Source: Pseudorhodoferax sp. Leaf267 | GTDB taxonomy: Bacteria > Pseudomonadota > Gammaproteobacteria > Burkholderiales > Burkholderiaceae_C | Assembly (NCBI RefSeq): GCF_001422405.1 | Contig: NZ_LMMV01000012.1 | Span: forward strand, 350,830-414,829 | Direction of reading: 5' to 3' | Length of the DNA stretch: 64,000 nucleotides | Shown: positions 22,409 to 30,997 of the stretch, piece by piece | Position numbering within the stretch: the first letter of the stretch is position 1 | Layout of the letters: every line of letters begins with the position of its first letter | Made by a program: the position numbers and the translations under genes | The notes under the pieces: generated by a model | What the model saw: only the letters and a program-made list of their open reading frames with translations | What the model was told of the DNA's origin: nothing | Databases searched by the model: none

Positions 22409-23364
22409 CCGATCTGTTCGGCAATGCGCAGCAGTGGCTGTTCGAGAACGCCGTGCAGCCGCTCGCATTCGCACTGGGCCTCGGCGGGCGCCTGGAAGAG
22501 GCCTTCGTCGGCACCGGCTGGCTGCTCGTGGGCTTGCTGCAGATCGTCGTGATGTTGCTGGTCATCGGGCCTCTGCAGCGCCTGCGGCCCGTGGAGCCGG
22601 TGCGCGATGCCGCGGCGATCCGCACTGACGTGGTCTACACGCTGGTCCACCGGCTCGGCCTGTTCCGTCTGGCCCTGTTCTTCACGCTCGAGCCCTGGAT
22701 GGACGATGTGTTCGGCTGGCTGCGCGTGGCCGGGCTCAGCACCTTTCATCTGGACGCACTGTGGCCCGGCGTGACGGACCTGGCCCTGGTCAGCTTCCTG
22801 CTGTACCTGGTCGTGTTCGACTTCGTCGACTACTGGATCCACCGCGGCCAGCACCAGTGGCGCTGGTGGTGGAGCCTGCATGCGCTGCACCACTCGCAGC
22901 GCCAGATGACGATGTGGAGCGACAACCGCAACCACCTGCTCGACGACGTGCTGCGCGACCTGATCCTGGTCGTCATCGCGCAGACGATCGGCGTCGGCCC
23001 GGGCCAGTTCGTCGCCATCGTCGCGCTGACGCAGTTGTCCGAGAACTTCCACCATGCCAATCTGCGCGTGTGGTTCGGCGCGGTCGGCGAGCGGCTGTGG
23101 GTCAGCCCACGCTTTCACCGGCGGCACCACAGCATCGGCATCGGCCACGAATCCACGGGCCGCGACACGCTGGGCGGCTGCAACTTCGGTGTGCTGCTGC
23201 CCTGGTGGGACATGCTGTTCGGCACGTCCGACTTCCAGCTGCGCTACGACCCCACCGGCATCCGCGACCAGGTGGAGCAGGGGCCGCGCGGCCTGCGCGA
23301 CTACGGCCGCGGCTTCTGGTCGCAGCAGTGGCTGGGCTTGCTGCGCCTGTTGAACCGCGCGTGA
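22396..23364 (+). CDS. Membrane fatty acid hydroxylase/sterol desaturase family protein
   Basis: About 322 residues from the GTG at 22396 (a GTG at 22369 is also in frame; the downstream one is favoured by AGAAAGA just before it). Several membrane helices surround the eight-histidine di-iron pattern: HRGQH, HALHHS, FHHAN and HRRHHS. Such enzymes hydroxylate or desaturate lipids with oxygen at the membrane. No electron donor gene is adjacent. The start lies within the 3' end of the deacetylase gene. The lipid substrate is unknown. Confidence 0.85.
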   Translation: MDALTDLFGNAQQWLFENAVQPLAFALGLGGRLEEAFVGTGWLLVGLLQIVVMLLVIGPLQRLRPVEPVRDAAAIRTDVVYTLVHRLGLFRLALFFTLEPWMDDVFGWLRVAGLSTFHLDALWPGVTDLALVSFLLYLVVFDFVDYWIHRGQHQWRWWWSLHALHHSQRQMTMWSDNRNHLLDDVLRDLILVVIAQTIGVGPGQFVAIVALTQLSENFHHANLRVWFGAVGERLWVSPRFHRRHHSIGIGHESTGRDTLGGCNFGVLLPWWDMLFGTSDFQLRYDPTGIRDQVEQGPRGLRDYGRGFWSQQWLGLLRLLNRA

Positions 23365-23421
23365 GCTTGCCCGGCCGCGTCGGCTTGCGGCGCGCCGGGT
23401 CTGCCGGGTTATCCTCGCCGC

Positions 23422-24345
23422 ATGCGTTTGTTGCTTGACTCCTTCTGGCGCGCCGCCGCCTATTGCCTGCATCCCCGGGTGATCGCGCTGTCGCTGCTGC
23501 CCCTGGTGCTGATCGCCGGCCTGGCCCTGGGCCTGGGCTACTTCTTTTGGGAATCGACGATTGCCTTCACGCGTGCCTGGCTGGAAAGCTGGCCCGTGTT
23601 CGGCACGGCGATGGGCTGGCTGCAGGGCTTCGGCTGGGGCAACGTGCAGGGCCTGATCGCGCCCCTGCTCGTGGTCGCCCTCATCACGCCGTTGATCGTG
23701 GTCATCTCGCTGCTGCTGGTGGCCGCGCTCATGACGCCGTCCATCGTCGCGCTCGTGGGTGAACGGCGCTTTCCGAAGATGGACAAGCGCCACGGCGGAT
23801 CGTTTTTCGGCAGCCTGTTCGGCGCCTTGTGGGCCACCATCGCCGCGCTGGTCGTGCTGGTGCTGTCGATCCCGCTGTGGTTGATCCCGCCACTGGTGCT
23901 GGTGCTGCCGCCGCTGATCTGGGGCTGGCTGACCTACCGCGTCATGGCCTACGACGTGCTGGCCGACTACGCCAGCCGCCCCGAGCGCCAGGCCATCATG
24001 CGCGAGCACCGCGTGAACCTGCTCGTGCTCGGCATCCTCACCGGTTACCTGGGCGCCGCGCCGGCGCTGATCTGGGCCTGGGGCGCGCTGGCTGTCGTGC
24101 TGGCGCCAGTGCTGGTGCCGCTGGCGGTCTGGGTCTACACGCTGGTGTTTGCCTTCTCCGCACTGTGGTTCACGCACTACGCACTGGCCGCGCTGGAGGC
24201 CATGCGCGCCCGTGAGGCCGCGGTGCAGGTCGTGCCGCCCAGCGCCGACTGGCCCCAGCCCAGCGCCGTGCTGATCGAGCCGGGTGCCTCCTCCTCGTCG
24301 TCCTCCACGCGCCCTTATGAACCAGCCCCACTCCCGCCCCCCTGA
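23422..24345 (+). CDS. EI24 domain (CysZ-like) membrane protein
   Basis: A 307-residue integral membrane protein with about six hydrophobic segments (VIALSLLPLVLIAGLALGL near the start; IPLWLIPPLVLVLPPLIWGW; LLVLGILTGYLGAAPALIWA) and the EI24 pattern WRAAAYCLHPRVI at the N-terminus. Some relatives (CysZ) import sulfate, but many have no known task; no sulfur genes adjoin. The gene overlaps the following one by 29 bases. Confidence 0.82.
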   Translation: MRLLLDSFWRAAAYCLHPRVIALSLLPLVLIAGLALGLGYFFWESTIAFTRAWLESWPVFGTAMGWLQGFGWGNVQGLIAPLLVVALITPLIVVISLLLVAALMTPSIVALVGERRFPKMDKRHGGSFFGSLFGALWATIAALVVLVLSIPLWLIPPLVLVLPPLIWGWLTYRVMAYDVLADYASRPERQAIMREHRVNLLVLGILTGYLGAAPALIWAWGALAVVLAPVLVPLAVWVYTLVFAFSALWFTHYALAALEAMRAREAAVQVVPPSADWPQPSAVLIEPGASSSSSSTRPYEPAPLPPP

Positions 24346-25153
24346 GTCGCTGCCCACAGCCATCGGCCTGGTCATCGTCGGTGACGAAATCCTGTCGGGC
24401 AAGCGCGCCGACAAGCACATGGCCAAGGTCATCGAACTGCTGGGCGCCCGTGGCCTGCAGCTGGCCTATGCCGACTACGTGGGCGACGCGCCCGACCGCA
24501 TCACGGCCACGCTGGAGCGCGCCTTCGCGTCCGGCGACCTGGTCTTCTCCTGCGGCGGCATCGGCGCCACGCCGGACGACCACACGCGCGGCTGCGCGGC
24601 ACGTGCGCTGGGCGTGCCGCTGGCGCTGCATCCGCAGGCCGAGGCATTGATCCGCGAACGCATGCAGGACATGGCCAGGGAGCAGGGCGTGCCCTATGAG
24701 CCCGACCGTCCCGACAACGTGCACCGGCTCAACATGGGCGTGTTCCCGCAGGGCGCGCGCATCATCCCGAACCCGTACAACAAGATCCCCGGCTTCAGCG
24801 TGGGCCACGTGCATTTCGTGCCGGGCTTTCCCGTCATGGCCTGGCCCATGGTCGAGTGGGTCCTGGACCAGGATTACGCGCCGCTGTTCCGCCAAGCGGC
24901 CTGGGCCGAACGCTCGGTCATCGTCTATGGCTCGATGGAGTCCACGCTCGTGCCGCTGATGGAGCGCATCGAGAGCGTGCATGCCGGCATCAAGGTGTTC
25001 AGCCTGCCCAGCGTCGACCATCCGCAGCACGGCCGGCACATCGAGCTGGGCGTCAAGGGCGCGACGCAGGACGTGGACGCAGCCTACGCCGACCTGTTGG
25101 CCGGACTGCGCGCGTTCGATCTGCAGCTCGGTCCCGAGTTGGTGCGCCCCTGA
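24317..25153 (+). CDS. MoaB/CinA N-terminal-type molybdopterin-binding domain protein
   Basis: A 278-residue protein with the MoCF-binding fold: AIGLVIVGDEILSGKRADKH near the N-terminus and FSCGGIGATPDDHTRGCAARALG. These segments are typical of the molybdopterin-binding half of CinA and of MoaB/MogA. A nicotinamide-nucleotide amidase domain, as in full CinA, is missing. Whether it binds a cofactor precursor or acts as an ADP-ribose hydrolase, as some CinA N-domains do, cannot be told. The ATG at 24317 was chosen inside the EI24 overlap; upstream codons in frame are Ser-rich and unlikely. Confidence 0.83.
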   Translation: MNQPHSRPPESLPTAIGLVIVGDEILSGKRADKHMAKVIELLGARGLQLAYADYVGDAPDRITATLERAFASGDLVFSCGGIGATPDDHTRGCAARALGVPLALHPQAEALIRERMQDMAREQGVPYEPDRPDNVHRLNMGVFPQGARIIPNPYNKIPGFSVGHVHFVPGFPVMAWPMVEWVLDQDYAPLFRQAAWAERSVIVYGSMESTLVPLMERIESVHAGIKVFSLPSVDHPQHGRHIELGVKGATQDVDAAYADLLAGLRAFDLQLGPELVRP

Positions 25154-25161
25154 GATTCATC

Positions 25162-25196
25162 TTGGTGCATTTGCGAGATTGCACCAAGCAAGTGCG
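25162..25196. promoter_or_regulatory. NtrC-type upstream activating site for glnA
   Basis: TGCACC-AAGCA-AGTGCG (25180-25196) matches TGCACC-N5-GGTGCA with 10 of 12 defined bases. A separate half-site GGTGCA lies at 25164-25169, so TTGGTGCA and TGCACCAA also form an inverted repeat around 10 bases. It sits about 115 bases upstream of the sigma-54 element, a normal enhancer position. NtrC itself is encoded downstream at 28561-30102. Confidence 0.68.
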
Positions 25197-25301
25197 TAAA
25201 CTGCGCTCTGTGCCGCGTTTTGCGGCGATGCAACGGCCGCCTGCAGCCCTTTGCCAGGGGCGGAGCGCAGTGTCCCCAGGCCGCTTTTGGTGCGTGTGCC
25301 A

Positions 25302-25317
25302 TGGCATGGAATCTGCA
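25302..25317 (+). promoter_or_regulatory. Sigma-54 promoter of glnA
   Basis: TGGCATGGAATCTGCA carries GG (25303-25304) and GC (25315-25316) with exactly 10 bases between, as sigma-54 promoters require, and fits TGGCACG-N4-TTGCA with two mismatches. Transcription would start near 25328, about 52 bases before the glnA ATG. With the upstream NtrC-type site it predicts induction under nitrogen limitation. Confidence 0.75.
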
Positions 25318-25379
25318 TCCCATGCCATGTCCTTGTTTGACCCCAACCCGATTCCAACCCCCAACCGCAGGAGCATTTG

Positions 25380-26795
25380 ATGGCTAAGAGCGTCGCAGAC
25401 GTCATGAAAATGGTGAAGGAAAACGAAGTCAAGTTCGTCGACTTCCGCTTCACCGACACCCGTGGGAAAGAGCAGCACGTGACCGTGCCCGTGTCCCACT
25501 TCGATGAGGACAAGTTCACCTCCGGCCATGCCTTCGACGGTTCCTCCATTGCCGGCTGGAAGGGCATCGAAGCCTCGGACATGCAGCTCATGCCCGACCC
25601 GAACACCGCCAACGTCGACCCCTTCTTCGAAGAAACGACGCTGATCCTGACCTGCGACGTGATCGACCCGGTCGATGGCAAGCCCTATGAGCGCGACCCG
25701 CGCTCGCTGGCCAAGCGCGCCGAAGCCTACATGAAGGCCTCCGGCCTGGGCGACACGGCCTACTTCGGACCCGAGCCCGAATTCTTCGTCTTCGACAGCG
25801 TGCGCTGGAAGAACGACATGTCCGGCTGCTTCGTCAAGATCGATTCCGAGGAAGCCTCCTGGAACACCGGCAAGGAATACGAGCACGGCAACACCGGCCA
25901 CCGTCCCGCCGTCAAGGGTGGCTACTTTCCCGTTCCCCCGGTCGACAGCTTCCAGGACATGCGCTCGGAAATGTGCCTGGTGCTCGAAGCCCTGGGCATC
26001 CCGGTCGAAGTGCACCACCACGAAGTGGCCAACGCTGGCCAGATGGAACTGGGCACCAAGTTCAGCACGCTGATCGAGCGCGCCGACTGGGTCCAGCTGC
26101 AGAAGTACGTGATCCACAACGTGGCCCACACGTACGGCAAGACCGCGACCTTCATGCCCAAGCCCATCGTGGGCGACAACGGCTCGGGCATGCACGTGCA
26201 CCAGTCGGTCTGGAAGGACGGCAAGAACCTGTTCGCCGGTGACGGCTACGCCGGCCTGTCCGAGTTCGCACTGCATTACATCGGCGGCATCATCAAGCAC
26301 GCCCGTGCGCTGAACGCCATCACCAACCCCGGCACCAACAGCTACAAGCGCCTGGTCCCCGGCTACGAAGCCCCGGTGAAGCTGGCCTACTCGGCCAAGA
26401 ACCGCTCGGCCTCGATCCGCATCCCGTTCGTGGCCAACCCCAAGGGCCGCCGCGTGGAAGCGCGCTTCCCCGATCCATTGATGAACCCCTACCTGGGCTT
26501 CGCCGCGCTGCTGATGGCCGGCCTGGACGGTGTGGAGAACAAGATCGATCCGGGCGAAGCCGCCACCAAGGACCTGTACCACCTGCCGCCGGAAGAAGAC
26601 GCGCTGATCCCCACCGTCTGCCACAGCCTGGACCAGGCGCTGGAGCACCTGGACAAGGACCGCGCCTTCCTGACCAAGGGCGGCGTGTTCACCGATGCCT
26701 ACATCGATGCCTACATCGAACTGAAGATGCAGGAAGTCACGCGCTTTCGCATGGCGACCCACCCGGTCGAATTCGACATGTACTACTCGCTGTAA
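25380..26795 (+). CDS. glnA: Glutamine synthetase, type I
   Basis: A 471-residue GlnA. Signatures include FDGSSIAGW (52-60), the ATP-binding [16 protein letters not shown] (261-276), NRSASIRIP and the adenylylation site at Tyr400 in [10 protein letters not shown], which marks the GlnE-regulated class. It makes glutamine from glutamate, ammonia and ATP as a dodecamer. AGGAG lies 9 bases before the ATG. The 226-base upstream region holds a sigma-54 promoter and an NtrC-type site, and the NtrB/NtrC genes follow two genes later, so expression should follow nitrogen supply. Confidence 0.98.
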   Translation: MAKSVADVMKMVKENEVKFVDFRFTDTRGKEQHVTVPVSHFDEDKFTSGHAFDGSSIAGWKGIEASDMQLMPDPNTANVDPFFEETTLILTCDVIDPVDGKPYERDPRSLAKRAEAYMKASGLGDTAYFGPEPEFFVFDSVRWKNDMSGCFVKIDSEEASWNTGKEYEHGNTGHRPAVKGGYFPVPPVDSFQDMRSEMCLVLEALGIPVEVHHHEVANAGQMELGTKFSTLIERADWVQLQKYVIHNVAHTYGKTATFMPKPIVGDNGSGMHVHQSVWKDGKNLFAGDGYAGLSEFALHYIGGIIKHARALNAITNPGTNSYKRLVPGYEAPVKLAYSAKNRSASIRIPFVANPKGRRVEARFPDPLMNPYLGFAALLMAGLDGVENKIDPGEAATKDLYHLPPEEDALIPTVCHSLDQALEHLDKDRAFLTKGGVFTDAYIDAYIELKMQEVTRFRMATHPVEFDMYYSL

Positions 26796-26843
26796 TTCAG
26801 GCGCGACCCGCTGCAACTTGTGGCGGGGCCCGCAGTCTCAGGC

Positions 26844-26868
26844 AAGGACGGCGCAAGCCGTCCTTTTT
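26844..26868 (+). terminator. Terminator of glnA
   Basis: AAGGACGGC-GCAA-GCCGTCCTT is a perfect 9-bp stem with a tight 4-base loop followed by T-rich sequence (TTTTT counting the stem end). It should separate glnA from the downstream regulatory genes, although partial readthrough is common in this arrangement. Confidence 0.9.
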
Positions 26869-26946
26869 CGTTGGCGCTGCCAACCCGTGCATGCGATGGC
26901 GCGCGCTACCATCCGGCGATACCGATTCGAGGGCCTTTGTGAACGC

Positions 26947-27441
26947 ATGAACTACGCAACCGTCTTGACGCTGGCCGCCAGCCTGCTCGCGGTAAACGCC
27001 TGGGGGCAGGTCTACCGCTGTGGCAACGAGTACACCAACAGCATCCGCGACGCGCGCGAAGCGCAGGCGCGCGGCTGCAAGCTCGTCGAAGGCGGCAACG
27101 TGACGGTGATCGAGGCACCGCAGCGCGCCAAGGCACCCGCACCGGTGCGGGCACCGGTTGCCGGCGGCGGCGCGCGCACGGACGACAACCAGCAGATCAG
27201 CCGCGACAACGAGTCGCGCCGCATCCTCGAGTCCGAGCTCAAGCGCGTGGAATCGCGCCAGGCCGAACTGCTCAAGGAATACAACAACGGCGAGCCCGAG
27301 AAGCAGGGCATCGAGGCACGCAACTACCAGCGCTACCTCGATCGCGTGGCTGAGATGAAGGCCAGCATCGAGCGCAACGAGAGCGACATCGCCGGCATCA
27401 AGCGCGAGATCGGCCGGCTGCCGGCGGCGGGGGCGCGATGA
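26947..27441 (+). CDS. Exported coiled-coil protein of unknown function (DUF4124-like start)
   Basis: A 164-residue protein. The first ~20 residues form a signal peptide (NYATVLTLAASLLAVNAWG), followed by QVYRCGNEYTN, which resembles the opening of DUF4124 proteins. Two Cys residues (about 25 and 44) could form a disulfide. The second half is strongly charged and probably coiled coil (SRRILESELKRVESRQAELL, EMKASIERNESDIAGIKREI). The start is the ATG at 26947; the longer open frame has no better site. The stop overlaps the glnL start by four bases, so it is tied to nitrogen sensing by position only. Confidence 0.75.
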   Translation: MNYATVLTLAASLLAVNAWGQVYRCGNEYTNSIRDAREAQARGCKLVEGGNVTVIEAPQRAKAPAPVRAPVAGGGARTDDNQQISRDNESRRILESELKRVESRQAELLKEYNNGEPEKQGIEARNYQRYLDRVAEMKASIERNESDIAGIKREIGRLPAAGAR

Positions 27442-28529
27442 CCGCGGCCCCACGCAAGCATGCCTTGAACCATAAGCCCTCGTCCCGCTTCCATTCCTTC
27501 GACCTGCTGGCCACGCTGGTGGCCGTGCTGCACAGCGATGGCTCGGTGCTGTTTGCCAATGCCGCGCTGGAAGACGCGCTCGGCTTCTCGCGCCGCACGA
27601 TCGAAGGCTCGCACTTTCCCGACTTCTTCACCGAGCCGCATCTGATGCAGAACGCGCTCGAAGGCGCGGGCAGCAACGAGTTCGCCGCGCTGCGCTACGA
27701 GGCCTGGCTCAAGCGTGCCAGCCATGAGCCGCTGCCCGTGCACGTGGTCGTGGCGCAGACCGAGCAGGCCGGCGAGGTCGTCGTCGAGCTGCTCCCGCTG
27801 GAGCAACAGGCCAAGCAAGACCGCGAGGAGCGCCTGATCGACCAGGCGCAGGCCAACAAGGAACTCATCCGCAACCTCGCGCACGAGATCAAGAACCCGC
27901 TGGGCGGCATCCGCGGAGCGGCGCAGCTGCTGGAGATGGAGATCGACTCGCGCGAGCTCATCGAGTACACGCAGGTCATCATCCACGAGGCGGACCGGCT
28001 GCAGGCCCTGGTCGACCGGCTGCTCGCGCCGCACCGCCGCCCGCACGTGGTGGGCGACGTGAACATCCACGAGGTCTGCGAACGCGTGCGCTCGCTGATC
28101 ATGGCAGAGTTCCCACGCGGGCTGCGCGTGGTGCGCGACTACGACACCTCCATCCCGGAGTTCCGCGGCGACCGCGAGCAGCTGATCCAGGCCGTGCTCA
28201 ACATCGCGCACAACGCGGCCCAGGCGCTGGCCGAGCGCATCGCGGCGGGCGAGGGCGAGATCACGCTGCGCACGCGCATCGCTCGCCAGGTCACGTTCGG
28301 CAAGCAGCGTTACCGCTTGGCATTGGAATTGCATGTCATCGACAACGGACCGGGGGTCCCGGAGTCGATCATCGGACGCATCTTCTACCCGCTGGTGTCG
28401 GGCAGGGATGGGGGATCGGGGCTGGGGCTCACGCTGGCGCAGACCTTCGTTCAGCAACACCATGGGTTGATCGAATGCGACAGCGTACCGGGACGAACGG
28501 ATTTCAAGCTATTGATCCCGCTGCCCTAG
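27438..28529 (+). CDS. glnL: Nitrogen regulation sensor kinase NtrB
   Basis: A 363-residue soluble histidine kinase. A PAS-like domain covers about residues 20-125, and the phospho-acceptor His149 lies in NLAHEIKNPLGGIRGAAQLL. The ATP-binding domain has an N box (AVLNIAHNAAQAL), DNGPGVP and GGSGLGLTLAQTFV. NtrB phosphorylates NtrC when glutamine is low and acts as phosphatase when bound by PII. No membrane helix is present, as in the family. It overlaps the preceding gene by four bases and precedes glnG by 31 bases. Confidence 0.96.
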   Translation: MTAAPRKHALNHKPSSRFHSFDLLATLVAVLHSDGSVLFANAALEDALGFSRRTIEGSHFPDFFTEPHLMQNALEGAGSNEFAALRYEAWLKRASHEPLPVHVVVAQTEQAGEVVVELLPLEQQAKQDREERLIDQAQANKELIRNLAHEIKNPLGGIRGAAQLLEMEIDSRELIEYTQVIIHEADRLQALVDRLLAPHRRPHVVGDVNIHEVCERVRSLIMAEFPRGLRVVRDYDTSIPEFRGDREQLIQAVLNIAHNAAQALAERIAAGEGEITLRTRIARQVTFGKQRYRLALELHVIDNGPGVPESIIGRIFYPLVSGRDGGSGLGLTLAQTFVQQHHGLIECDSVPGRTDFKLLIPLP

Positions 28530-28560
28530 CCGGCGGCCCGACCCCGAGGTGACGACACAC

Positions 28561-30102
28561 ATGAAGCCGATCTGGATAGTAGATGACGACCAATCCATTC
28601 GCTTCGTGCTGGAGAAGGCGCTGTTGCGCGAAGACCTGCCCACACGCAGCTTCACCAATCCGCGCGAAGTGCTGGCGGCGCTGGAGAGCGCTGGCGACGA
28701 AGACGGCCCGCAGATCCTGGTCAGCGACATCCGCATGCCGGGCGGCTCGGGCCTCGATCTGCTTGGCAAGGTCAAGGAAAAGCATCCGGGCCTGCCCGTG
28801 ATCATCATGACGGCGTTCTCCGACCTGGACAGCGCCGTGTCCGCCTTCCAGGGCGGTGCTTTCGAGTACCTGCCCAAGCCCTTCGACCTGCCCAAGGCCG
28901 TGGAGCTCATCCGCCGTGCCGTCGAGGAAAGCCAGCGCGAGGAAGTGGCCGAAGAGCGCATGGCCGCCACGCCCGAGATGCTGGGCCAGGCGCCGGCCAT
29001 GCAGGACGTGTTCCGCGCCATCGGCCGCCTGTCCCAAAGCAACGTCACGGTGATGATCACGGGCGAGTCCGGCTCGGGCAAGGAGCTCGTGGCACGCGCG
29101 CTGCACAAGCACTCGCCGCGCGCGAGCGGCCCCTTCGTGGCCATCAACACGGCGGCCATCCCCAAGGACCTGCTGGAGTCCGAACTGTTCGGCCACGAGC
29201 GCGGCGCCTTCACGGGCGCGCAGACCATGCGCCGTGGCCGCTTCGAGCAGGCCGAGGGCGGCACGCTGTTCCTCGACGAAATCGGTGACATGCCGTTCGA
29301 TCTGCAGACGCGGCTGCTGCGCGTGCTGTCCGACGGCCACTTCTACCGCGTGGGCGGCCACAACGCCGTCAAGGCCCATGTGCGTGTGATCGCCGCGACG
29401 CATCAGGACCTGGAGCAGCGCGTGCGCGAAGGCGTGTTCCGCGAGGACTTGTTCCACCGCCTGAACGTGATCCGCCTGCGCCTGCCCGCGCTGCGCGAGC
29501 GCAAGGAAGACGTGCCCATGCTCACGCGGCACTTCCTGCAGCAAAGCGCCGCGCAGCTCGGCGTGGAGCCCAAGCGCATCTCGGACGCGGCCCTGGCGCA
29601 GATCGGCCTGTTCAGCTTTCCGGGCAACGTGCGCCAGCTCGAGAACGTGTGCCACTGGCTGACCGTGATGGCGCCGGCCCAGGTCATCGAGCCCAAGGAC
29701 CTGCCGCCCGAGGTCATGTCGGCCGCTGCCGCAGCGGGCGTGCCCGTCGGTGCCGCCATCGCCGTGGCGCCGCGCCCGGCCCCCATGGTGGCGGGCGAGC
29801 CCGAAGGCGCTTCCAGCGTGGGCGCGCAGGCGCCGCTGGCCGACCCGATCGCCTATCCCGACGTGCTGGCGCCTGCCACACCCGGCCTTGCCGGATGGGA
29901 GCACGGCCTGGAGGCCGAGGCGCTGGAGTTGCTGGCCGCGGACCGCCACGACGTGTGGGACGTGCTGACGCGCCGCTTCGAGTCCAAGCTGATCCTGACC
30001 GCGCTCAACAACACGCGTGGGCGCCGCATCGAGGCCGCGCAGAAGCTCGGCATCGGCCGCAACACCATCACGCGCAAGATCCAGGAACTCGGCCTGGAGT
30101 AG
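28561..30102 (+). CDS. glnG: Nitrogen regulation response regulator NtrC
   Basis: A 513-residue sigma-54 activator with a receiver domain (Asp56 is the likely phosphate acceptor in ILVSDIRMP), an AAA+ domain with Walker A GESGSGKE and the sigma-54-contacting GAFTGA loop, and a Fis-type helix-turn-helix at the end (GRRIEAAQKLGIGRNTITRKIQ). An unusually long Ala/Pro-rich linker of about 80 residues lies between the AAA+ and DNA-binding parts. The ATG at 28561 was preferred to a GTG 12 bases upstream because GAGGTGA then lies at RBS distance. It probably acts on the glnA promoter. Confidence 0.96.
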   Translation: MKPIWIVDDDQSIRFVLEKALLREDLPTRSFTNPREVLAALESAGDEDGPQILVSDIRMPGGSGLDLLGKVKEKHPGLPVIIMTAFSDLDSAVSAFQGGAFEYLPKPFDLPKAVELIRRAVEESQREEVAEERMAATPEMLGQAPAMQDVFRAIGRLSQSNVTVMITGESGSGKELVARALHKHSPRASGPFVAINTAAIPKDLLESELFGHERGAFTGAQTMRRGRFEQAEGGTLFLDEIGDMPFDLQTRLLRVLSDGHFYRVGGHNAVKAHVRVIAATHQDLEQRVREGVFREDLFHRLNVIRLRLPALRERKEDVPMLTRHFLQQSAAQLGVEPKRISDAALAQIGLFSFPGNVRQLENVCHWLTVMAPAQVIEPKDLPPEVMSAAAAAGVPVGAAIAVAPRPAPMVAGEPEGASSVGAQAPLADPIAYPDVLAPATPGLAGWEHGLEAEALELLAADRHDVWDVLTRRFESKLILTALNNTRGRRIEAAQKLGIGRNTITRKIQELGLE

Positions 30103-30105
30103 GGA

Positions 30106-30879
30106 TCAGATCTCCAGCACCACGGGCGCGTGGTCGCTGGGCTTTTCCCACTTGCGCGGCACGCGGTCGATCACGCAGCTCTTGACCTGCGGCTTCAGGG
30201 CCTCGCTGACCAGGATGTGGTCGATGCGCAGGCCGCGGTTCTTCTGGTAGCCCAGCATGCGGTAGTCCCACCAGCTGAAGCTCTTGGGCGGCTGCTCGAA
30301 CATGCGGAAGCTGTCGGTCAGGCCCAGCGCCAGCAGCTGCTGGAAGTGCGCACGCTCCTGCGGCGAGTGGTGGATGGTGCCGGCCAGCGCCACCGGGTCG
30401 TAGGAGTCCTGGTCTTCCGGCGTGATGTTGAAGTCGCCCAGCAGCACCAGCTGCGGGTGCTGCGCGAGCTCCTGGCGCAGGTAGGCCTGCAGGCCGTCCA
30501 GCCACTTCATCTTGTAGACGAACTTGTCCGAGTCCAGCGCCTGGCCGTTGACGAAGTAGCCGTTGACCACGCGGATCGGCCCCGCCGGCCCGTCCACCGT
30601 GGCCGCGATCACGCGCGCGTGCTCGTCGTCGAAGCCGACGATGTTCTTCACCACCTCGCGCGAGGGCGTGCGCGAGAGAATGGCCACGCCGTTGTAGGTC
30701 TTCTGGCCGAACACAGCCGACTCGTAACCGGCTTCGCGCAACACCTCGAGCGGAAACTTGTCGTCGGTCATCTTGAGCTCCTGCAGGCACAGCACATCGA
30801 CCGGGTTGGCGGCCAGCCAGTTCTGCACATGGGCCAGACGGGCGGTGAGGGAGTTGACGTTCCAGGTGGCGATCTTCAT
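30106..30879 (-). CDS. xth: Exodeoxyribonuclease III
   Basis: A 257-residue AP endonuclease of the ExoIII/EEP family. Motifs are KIATWNVNSL at the start, LCLQELKMTD with the metal-binding Glu, VLLGDFNITPED, and the C-terminal LRIDHILVS and PSDHAPVVLEI with the catalytic Asp/His. It nicks DNA at abasic sites and trims 3' ends during base excision repair. The start at 30879 gives the normal length; the open frame continues upstream without a family match. It converges with glnG only three bases apart. Confidence 0.95.
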   Translation of the reverse strand: MKIATWNVNSLTARLAHVQNWLAANPVDVLCLQELKMTDDKFPLEVLREAGYESAVFGQKTYNGVAILSRTPSREVVKNIVGFDDEHARVIAATVDGPAGPIRVVNGYFVNGQALDSDKFVYKMKWLDGLQAYLRQELAQHPQLVLLGDFNITPEDQDSYDPVALAGTIHHSPQERAHFQQLLALGLTDSFRMFEQPPKSFSWWDYRMLGYQKNRGLRIDHILVSEALKPQVKSCVIDRVPRKWEKPSDHAPVVLEI

Positions 30880-30981
30880 GGGTTGGGCTCGTGAGGGAGC
30901 CGGCAAGCCTATCACCGTGGCCAGGTTCGTGTTCGAAAGCCAGGGGCGCTGTCGATCCAGGACTTCGCATCCTGCCCGCAC

Positions 30982-30997
30982 GGCCCGAAGACGGGCC
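30982..30997 (-). terminator. Hairpin at the end of the Nudix gene
   Basis: GGCCCG-TCTT-CGGGCC (minus strand) begins in the stop codon of the Nudix gene. The 6-bp GC stem is clear but no T-run follows, so termination is uncertain; it could instead protect the 3' end. The remaining gap before xth (about 100 bases) shows no other signal. Confidence 0.35.

Noticed and set aside
22120-24432. 770-codon minus-strand frame opposite the hydroxylase and EI24 genes
   Set aside because: Gln/His/Arg-rich shadow; the plus strand has His-box and membrane patterns.
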